A stretch of DNA of 64,000 bases from assembly GCA_024291935.2 (NCBI GenBank), contig CM044321.1, positions 59,514,985-59,578,984 of the forward strand. Direction: 5' to 3'. This stretch comes from Okapia johnstoni (taxonomy: Eukaryota > Chordata > Mammalia > Artiodactyla > Giraffidae). Numbering within the stretch: position 1 is the first letter of the stretch; every line of letters begins with the position of its first letter. This document shows, one piece after another, positions 57,163 through 64,000 of this stretch. The position numbers were made by a program, and so were the translations under genes. The notes below the pieces were generated by a model. The model ran no database searches and was not told where the DNA came from. It was given only the letters and a program-made list of their open reading frames with translations.

Positions 57163-57323
57163 AGTTCTATCCCTGGGCTGGAAAGATGCCCTGGAGTGGG
57201 GCACAGCAACCCACTCCAGTATTCTTGCCTGGAGAATCCCCATGGACAGAGGAGCTTGGCGGGCTACAGTCCATGGGGTCGCAAAGAGTCAGACACAATT
57301 AAAGCCACTTAGCACACGCAACT
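57163..57323 (+). mobile_element. Bov-tA SINE lacking the tRNA head
   Basis: Starts at ctatccctgggctgg and runs to ccacttagcacacg; about 50 bp of the head is absent. Confidence 0.88.
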
Positions 57324-58251
57324 ACACAGAAGGTGCTCCCCACTTTTATTGGTCATTATCACCAATCTAACCTGTGGTCCCCAAGCCCTGCTGGCAGAGA
57401 ACACATCCCCAGGCGGCTTCCCCAACCACTGAGGGTGACCCTATGGCCTGGCTGCCCCTAGCTGGTGGCTTCATACCATCAGGCCTGTCCATACAGACCC
57501 CAGAACTGTCTGGCCTCCTGGGCCTGAGCACCTGGGTGGATTACACCTTCTGTTTGTCTTAAAATGGGGACCTCAAAGTGTCCCTCCAGGGTCCTCCCTT
57601 TGTTCACACAAACCAGGCCTGCTTAGCACACACTATGGAAGGGAAGACATCCATCCAGGGGACAGGAGGACACCCTCTCCTACACACCCACCCCAACCAT
57701 CCCTGCCTTCTCCAGCCCCAGTCAATACTCCCCAGAAAAAGGGTCATTTCTCACTTGCTCCCTTCAGCCTTCTTCCTTCATCCCAGGGGAACATTCTCAG
57801 CAAGCCTGGCAGGACCAGCCTTGCCTGTTAGTGGACAGCTTTCAGGACTCATAACATGAGATCCTTAGAGTCCCTGTGGGCTGTCGTCACATTTTGGAAA
57901 AACAAAACATATAGTTACTGTTAACGTCACCTGTAACATTCTTCACATCACACAGAAGGCTTTCATGTACATTATCTCCCTTGATCCTCACAACCAGGGT
58001 CTTTAACCTGGGGTACAGGTATCACTACAGGTCTCCAAAGAGTCTCCAAGAGGAACACTTTGCATGAAAGCGTTTAAGGGAATCAATTTTCAGCTCTCAG
58101 CTGTCCTCTCCCCTCTCCCTACAACTGATCTGCTGAACATGCCCCTTGACAGAGCTGTTATGAGGGTCCCCTTTCCCATGTCTCCTCCTCCTCCTTTATA
58201 AGAGAAAGGAATGCCTCTCACCCAGCCCAAACCTTATATTTAGTTTTTATT
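57324..58251. other. Unique sequence with a small MIR trace
   Basis: The phrase catgtacattatctcccttgatcctcac (57964-57991) looks like reversed MIR core. A 62- and a 93-codon plus-strand frame (57374, 57578) are unsupported. Confidence 0.45.
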
Positions 58252-58259
58252 ATAGATCA

Positions 58260-58542
58260 CTGGAGAAGGCAATGGCAACCCACTCCAGTACTCTTGCCTG
58301 GAAAATCCCATGGACAGAGGAGCCTGGTAGGCTACAGCTCATGGGGTCGCAAAGAGTCAGACATGACTGAGCGACTTCATTCCTTCATACTTTCACTTCA
58401 CTCACTTCATACTTTATCACTGGAGAAGGAACTGGCAACCCACTCCAGTATTCTTGCCTGGAGAATCCCATGGACTGAGGAGCCTGGCAGGCCATGGTTC
58501 ATGGGGTCGCAGAGAGTCGGACACGACTGAAGTGACTGAGCA
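58260..58542 (+). mobile_element. Bov-A2 SINE with 8-bp target-site duplication
   Basis: Sense dimer, with an expanded linker (ttcatactttcacttcactc). Direct repeats atagatca at 58252-58259 and 58543-58550. Confidence 0.93.
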
Positions 58543-58555
58543 ATAGATCATTATC

Positions 58556-59090
58556 TATGAAAATTAAAAGACGCTTGCTCCTTGGAAGAAAAGCTTCAAC
58601 AAACAGAGTATTAATAAGCAGAGATATCACTTTGGCAACAAAGGTCTGTATACTCAAAGCTATGGTTTTTCCAGGAGTCATGTACAGATGTGAGAGGTGG
58701 ACCATAAAGAAGGCGGAACACTGAAGAATTAATGCTTTTTAACTGTGGTGCTGGAGAAGACTCTTGAGAGTCCCTTGGACTGCAAGGAGACCAAATCAGT
58801 CAATCCTAAAGGAAATCAGTCCTGAATATTCATTGAAATGACTGAAGCTGAGGCTCCAATACTTTGACCATCTGATGTGAAGAACTGACTCATTAGAAAA
58901 GACCCTGATGCTGGGAAATATTGAAGGCAGGAGAATAAGGGGATGACAGAGGATGAGATGGTTGGATGGCATCACCAATTCAATGGATATGAGTTTCAGC
59001 AACCTCTGGGAGATGGTGAAGGACAGGGAAGCCTGGCATGCTGCAGTCCACAATGTTGCAAAGAGTCAGACAAGACTGAATGACTGAACA
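58556..59090 (+). mobile_element. BovB LINE 3' fragment
   Basis: Sense BovB from the post-RT region (tgaaaattaaaagacgcttg) to the terminus (tgaatgactgaacaataat). It is diverged and frame-broken. The Bov-A2 upstream ends only 13 bp before it. Confidence 0.9.
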
Positions 59091-61350
59091 ATAATACATT
59101 ACCATGTGCCTTTCAGTATATAACTCAGAAAGAGTCCAAAGACACGATTAATTTTGCGGTTTATAAAAATGCCTTCCGTTTTCATCAGCTTATTTTTGTG
59201 AGTGAGGTTACTCAACACCTCAATCGACACACATGAACTTAGAAAGCAGTTGAAGCGAGACCCTATCCCATTCAGCAATAATATTCTTCCACTTTACACA
59301 TGCTTTAATAGCATTAAGAAATATATTTCCAATTAAATCTGATTTATTTCACTATTTACCAAAATGTGTACCTCATGTTATTTTGGTCAGTTGTGTTCTG
59401 ACCAATAAATCATAACAATAACAATTCAAAAGAAATGCTTGTGATGGGCCTTATGGTCACAGGAAATACATTTTTTATATTTCAACTTACAGTCACAGTT
59501 TTTGTCTCAGGAAGTACATGAGGCTCCTGGGGTACATGCTCAACTGCCTGCCCTACAGCCATGCCTGCTCCCCTGTGTATCATGAGTAGAATTTCCCTTC
59601 CACAAGAGACTCTCCCTTTCCCAGCCAACTTGCGGCTAAGGCATAGGAATATGAATCAGCCTGCCCAAAGAGAGATGAGGAAAAGTTTGCCAGGGGGTTC
59701 TGGAAAATAGCTTCCTCCTTGATAAAGACAGGGCCTTTTCCCTTCTTGCATTTGGATAGGTGAGAGGACGTGAAGCCTAGAGGTGCTGCAGCCATCATAT
59801 AACTATGAGGTAAAATCTATAAGAACTGAAGGAAAGTCAAGCAGAGACCTGACATTATTGAGCTTCTAAACCAATCCTGGGAACACTTTCCTCCAGGTTC
59901 TCTGTTAGAAGACCAAAGCTTTGATGTTTGCATTATTTTTATTCAGGAATGTTTTTCAGCCCGAATTCTGTCATCTCTACTCTATGCTAAGGGTTTGGGG
60001 TTTTAGGTACCTTGGGAGCCAGCAGAAGATTTTAGGATTTTTAGCAGTAGAGTGGCCTGTCTTTGACAATCATTTAGAGAATGACTTGGGAAAGGAGAGA
60101 ACGAAGGCAGGGGACCAGTCACAATCTCTAGGCCTTACCACTCCTACCTTCACATAGAGAGCTTCCATTGAAATGTATTGTATTCTCTAACTTAAGTGCT
60201 CAATTTTTAACATTTTTATTAAAGAACAGAGCAAGTCGCTCTGCCAAACACTTCAGTCTGCTGTTGAATGGAGACATGAAGAGGGGACACAGGACAACCC
60301 CATAGCCCACATGTGGTTTGCAAAGTTGCTCCATTTTCTGCCTTTTTCCAGGTGGCAGAAGCAGAAAAGGGAGAAGCCAAGGCAAGCATCATACAGTAGA
60401 AACCCTGAAGTTGCATACATCACTCCCACTCACATCCTATTGGGCAAACTCAGTCACATGGCCATACACACCTGCAAAGGAAGCTGGGAATTGTAGTTTA
60501 GAGCTGGAGGCCATGTGCCTGACTAAAACTCACAGAGCTCTATTACTGCAAGGAAGAAAGAAAAATGGGTATCAGGACATCTTGCTTCAAAATAATCCAC
60601 AAATATAAAGTGTTTGAAATTGAGCATCAGACTTCCTCAAAATCAGTCAATTATTTTAAGAGCAGAACAGATGATGTAAGACTCTGAGAGGAATATACTT
60701 GAAATAATTCTCATTTCATTGAATAAATATTACCACAGATTCGATGATATACAGATTGAACTGGCCTCTGAATGCAGAGCAGGTGTCAGCAAGAAAAAAA
60801 CCAGTCTAGTACAGGGTCCGCACCCCTAGGAAGCCACAGAAGGAGGCAAGGAATGTGAGCAGATCCACATATAATGATGTTCCTGATTTCTATCAAAGCT
60901 GGAAACACAAACAAGAAACACCGGGAAAAGATATTCCCAAAATATAGCAATTTAAAAATGGCGCCCTTAGGTATAAGAGCGCCTAAAAGACAGTCACGTT
61001 CCTCCACCAGGCATCTGACTCGCTGATATCTGAAGTGGACAGTCATCTGCCTGTAGCTTAAAAATGGAAAATAAAAACATTTAAGCAGGAAACCCAGGCA
61101 CAGGAATGACAGCCTGCTCAAGAGCTATTGCTCTACTCTCTATTCTCCCAGCTGTAAGACAGCATCAAGGAAAAGCTTCGCAAGAGCTGAGGAGTTGTCT
61201 TGTAATAGTAGAAAAATGCCGTCTTTCCTGGCACGAATCAGTGGTCCTCAGTGAAGCTACAAGTCTGCCGGTGTCCGAGTTTTAAGTAAAGGATATAATT
61301 TAACAGAGGAAGCAATCCTGGTGCTATTAAGCCCAATTTAATATTTATTT

Positions 61351-61585
61351 ATACCCCAGGGAGCAGGGGCATTCAGAAGTTTCCTCTCCTTGAGCGGATA
61401 TACTAGTGTTTTGTAAATTATAAATCACCATGCAAATACTATAGCGATGTATGCGCACAGCCTACATACATATTAATATGTATTAATACTCCCCAGGAGC
61501 ATGGAGGAGTTTCCTCCACTTGAAGAGTCTCTGAGATATTATATATAATGATATTTTGTAAATGCTGAAGCACAGCGCACATGTA
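61351..61585. repeat. Ancient, diverged tandem duplication in noncoding DNA
   Basis: Two segments share an ordered series of motifs: ccccagg(g)agc, then agtttcctc..cttga, then ttttgtaaat, then gcgcaca. In copy A they lie at about 61353, 61379, 61409 and 61453; in copy B at 61491, 61509, 61554 and 61575. Spacing differs by small gaps (offset 122-145 bp). Copy A also holds an octamer ATGCAAAT at 61430-61437. Confidence 0.5.
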
Positions 61586-62229
61586 ACAAGCTGGTAGTAT
61601 TTGATTTTTTTTTTCAATCGAGGCAGGCAGCACGACCTACACAGTGCCACTGAACCCAGACCTGCCCATTAGAGGCATCAGCCAAGAAAGCGACAGACAC
61701 ACCAACGAAGCCAACGCCCACACATCAAGGACCCTGAGAGCCTAATGGAAGCCACAGTCTCTTGCCATTTGGATAAATAAGACTCTTAAAGCCAGCCTGC
61801 GCCGCTATTATTTGCTCTTTTTTGTGCTCTAACAGGCTGAAGGAAAGGATAATAAGGCTCTCCTTGCTCCTCTGTTTAATGAGGTATTACATTTACCCCC
61901 AAATTTAAATGGACAATTAATAAAACATCAAGCATCTTGCAGACTCCTGGAGATCAAAGGCAAATTGAACCATCCACGATAATAAAGTTTAGCAACATCC
62001 TGACTATTATCATTCATTTCCACGTAGAGCCCAGGGGCCCCCCTCCCCTACCACCAAAGCTTTGAAATGAAAGAGAAGTCAGTCCAGAAGACACACAATA
62101 AAGCACTTAAAGCACTCACCAGAAGTGACAGAGATATCGAGATGAAAAAAGGAATGTAGGTTCGAAGAATTGCCGTAAACAGTCTTTTCCACAAAAACAA
62201 TTACAATAAAAATCTTCAAGTAGCAAAAG

Positions 62230-62250
62230 CAAAAAAAAAAAAAAAAAATC
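62230..62250. repeat. Poly(A) run
   Basis: About 20 consecutive A residues, without a SINE or LINE body upstream that I recognise. Confidence 0.9.
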
Positions 62251-63341
62251 CACCCCAGCCAGCAGTCCATTCATCGCAGGCAGTACTAAAGGCAATCAAA
62301 TTCAGGTGCAACCAAGACTACAAAGCATTCACTGGAGCTGCCCCGACAGCACTTGACCCTGAACTCTGTCATGCTTTACTGCTGCACACTCCATTCTCAA
62401 GGACTCCACAAAGGCAGCTGCCATGGAAGGCTCACTGAACCAGCTGGCCCTTCACGTTGCCTGCCTACATGTGGCCAAACTGCCAGAGAGTCTGGCCTCC
62501 ACGGCCTTCCAATTGCGATCATCAAGACCTGGCCAGGCCCTCAATATCTACATGTTTGACTTTCCTCCAATCCAAACTCTCACACTCTACCCTGGGACTC
62601 CTAAACCCTTCCCAGGCCTGACTTGGCCTTCGAGTCATACTTGGAGCTTGTACCAGCAGTGCTAAGCCACAAGCATTCAGTTCAGCCCAGAATGTCATCT
62701 TGGCTCATGAATAACCATGCAGTTATCTGACACGTTGTTGCATTCTGCCTTTCTCTTATACAAACTACTGGAAAGTAGGAACTTAAATGTGGGTAACAGT
62801 GTCATAGGAATGACCTTCACCAGTATCAATGTTGGGACTTATCCTTCAATTACAAAGGATCCATTCTTCTCTTTAAGGGCCCTGACAAGTGTCCTGGACC
62901 ACCAGAAAAGAGGTGGCCACATATAGGCCAATAGGATTGGTATCTCAGGGTCAGAGCCCTGTGCACCCCACCCTAAACACTGATGGAAAGAATTATTACT
63001 CCTCCCCCAGCAGAAGGTGTGTGCGGGGCTCCCTCAGAGTCAGGGTAGGCTGCGTGGGGAGGAATGGGGCATGTGAAAATTCTCCTCAATTTCTGCTCAA
63101 TTTTGCTGTGAACCGAAGATGCTTTAAAGAAATGAAGTTGATTCATCTTTAAAAAGTCAGTGGAAGGTCTATAGACATCGGCTTGGCTCCCCCTATGGCT
63201 TCCTGGTGTTCCCACGCAGCAGGGCTGGGTCACCCCCTCCAGTGCTGGCCTCTTCCTCTCCTCCTTGCCTGTTCCCGGGTTTGCCCCCCTTTACTAAGAC
63301 ACCACGGACTCTTCTAAATTTATGCCACTTGTGGTAGGCAG

Positions 63342-63446
63342 GCAATGGCAATCCGGTATTCTTGCCTGGAAAATCCCATGGGCAGAGGAGTCTGGCAGGC
63401 TAGAGCCCATGGGGTCTCAAAGAGTCAGACACGGCTGAGTGACTAA
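63342..63446 (+). mobile_element. Bov-tA/BovA tail fragment with 16-bp target-site duplication
   Basis: Only the BovB-derived tail is present (ggcaatggcaatccgg ... gctgagtgactaa). Perfect direct repeats cacttgtggtaggcag at 63326-63341 and 63447-63462 include the first bases of the MLT1 LTR. Confidence 0.93.
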
Positions 63447-63451
63447 CACTT

Positions 63452-63938
63452 GTGGTAGGCAGAAAAATGGTTCCCAAGATATCCTCATCCCTGGACTCTG
63501 TGAAGACATCAGGTCACAATCACAGGGGAACTCGGGCTCCAAATCAACTGATCTTCACATTGGGGTGAGCCCAGTGTAATCACAAAAGTCCTTACTAGTG
63601 GAGGAAGAAGGCAGAAGAGAGTCAAAGACGGAGATTTGACAATGAAAGCCACATTAGAGAGACGCTACTTTGCTGGCTTTGAAGATGGAGGAAGGGGCCA
63701 TAAGTGAAAAAAATAAAAACAGGGACAGTATCTAGAAGCTGGAAAGAAAACAGATTCTCCCCGAGAGTCTTCAGAAAGGAATGCAGCCTGCCCTGCCAAC
63801 ATCTTAATTCCAGCCCAGTGAAAGCCACTTCAGGCTTCTGAATTACAGAACTGTAAGATAATAGATTTGCATTTTTTCGAGCCACTAAACTGGTGGTTAT
63901 CTGTTACAGCAGCAACAGGAAACTGGGATATCGTCTTC
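63452..63938 (+). mobile_element. MLT1-type LTR (ERVL-MaLR), solitary and degraded
   Basis: Characteristic MLT1 wording occurs in order: tgtggtaggcagaaaaatgg, gtgaagacatcaggtcac, ctggctttgaagatggagg, ctagaagctggaaag, gattctccccgagag, agaactgtaagataatag and ctgttacagcagcaacagg. It starts with TG. No internal retroviral sequence adjoins it, so it is an old solo LTR. A SINE inserted at its 5' boundary. Confidence 0.85.
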
Positions 63939-64000
63939 CAGCCATTTCATCCCTCTTTGCTCTCCAGTGACAATAATCCTTCCACCTGAACGACAGGCAT

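Larger units (their letters stand above)
59091..63325. other. Repeat-poor 4.2-kb block, candidate conserved noncoding DNA
   Basis: This is the longest stretch of the window in which I recognise no SINE, LINE or LTR, apart from an A-run at 62230-62250. It includes the duplicated segment at 61351-61585 and the AT-rich block at 61780-62010. Open frames (up to 111 codons) overlap and are unsupported. Absence of insertions suggests constraint but does not prove it. Confidence 0.45.

Noticed and set aside
1..64000. Search for CRISPR arrays, prokaryotic operons, phage or plasmid signals
   Set aside because: Repeats here are dispersed retroelements; there are no regularly spaced short repeats or dense same-strand ORFs.

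Overview
This is mammalian nuclear DNA from a ruminant, most likely a bovid. The evidence is its mobile elements: BovB (RTE-type) LINEs, Bov-tA and Bov-A2 SINEs derived from the BovB 3' end, CHR-type tRNA-Glu SINEs shared by cetartiodactyls, and LINE-1 (L1) copies ranging from old L1M types to a ruminant-type 3' end. There are no operons, ribosome-binding sites, CRISPR arrays or prokaryotic genes. Family names were assigned by eye from recalled consensus features; no RepeatMasker, BLAST or alignment was run.

Layout. Positions 1-5935 are old antisense L1 sequence broken by BovB, BovA and Bov-tA insertions. Positions 5936-7625 hold low-repeat sequence with a short L1 fragment. Positions 7905-23255 are one old sense-strand L1 stretched to about 15 kb by nested insertions: a protein-like broken reading frame, Bov-tA and Bov-A2 SINEs, a 144-bp insert of unknown type, a second L1 with a 10-bp target-site duplication, and a 2.7-kb BovB. 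Positions 23256-32365 alternate unique sequence with L1 and BovB fragments.

The only convincing coding sequence is a 3'-terminal exon at 32366-33169 on the plus strand. It has a splice acceptor, 267 codons, a stop and a downstream poly(A) signal, and it encodes the C-terminus of a protein I do not recognise. No other exon of that gene could be supported, so most of it probably lies outside the window to the left. Positions 33420-49000 are mostly unique sequence with scattered SINEs, a 157-bp-period tandem duplication beside a perfect CTCF core motif, a hAT-type relic and a 76-bp mariner-type miniature element.

Positions 49300-63300 include long stretches with few lineage-specific repeats (50875-52382 and 59091-63325). 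They look like conserved noncoding DNA, including an ancient duplicated noncoding segment near 61350-61585 and a candidate 48-bp microexon at 61836. A BovB copy at 55287-55616 has the inverted 5' end expected of twin priming. The window ends in an MLT1-type solitary LTR. Most open frames in the six-frame translation are either decayed LINE pieces or chance frames through SINEs and GC-rich unique sequence. I found no complete, previously undescribed multi-gene system.
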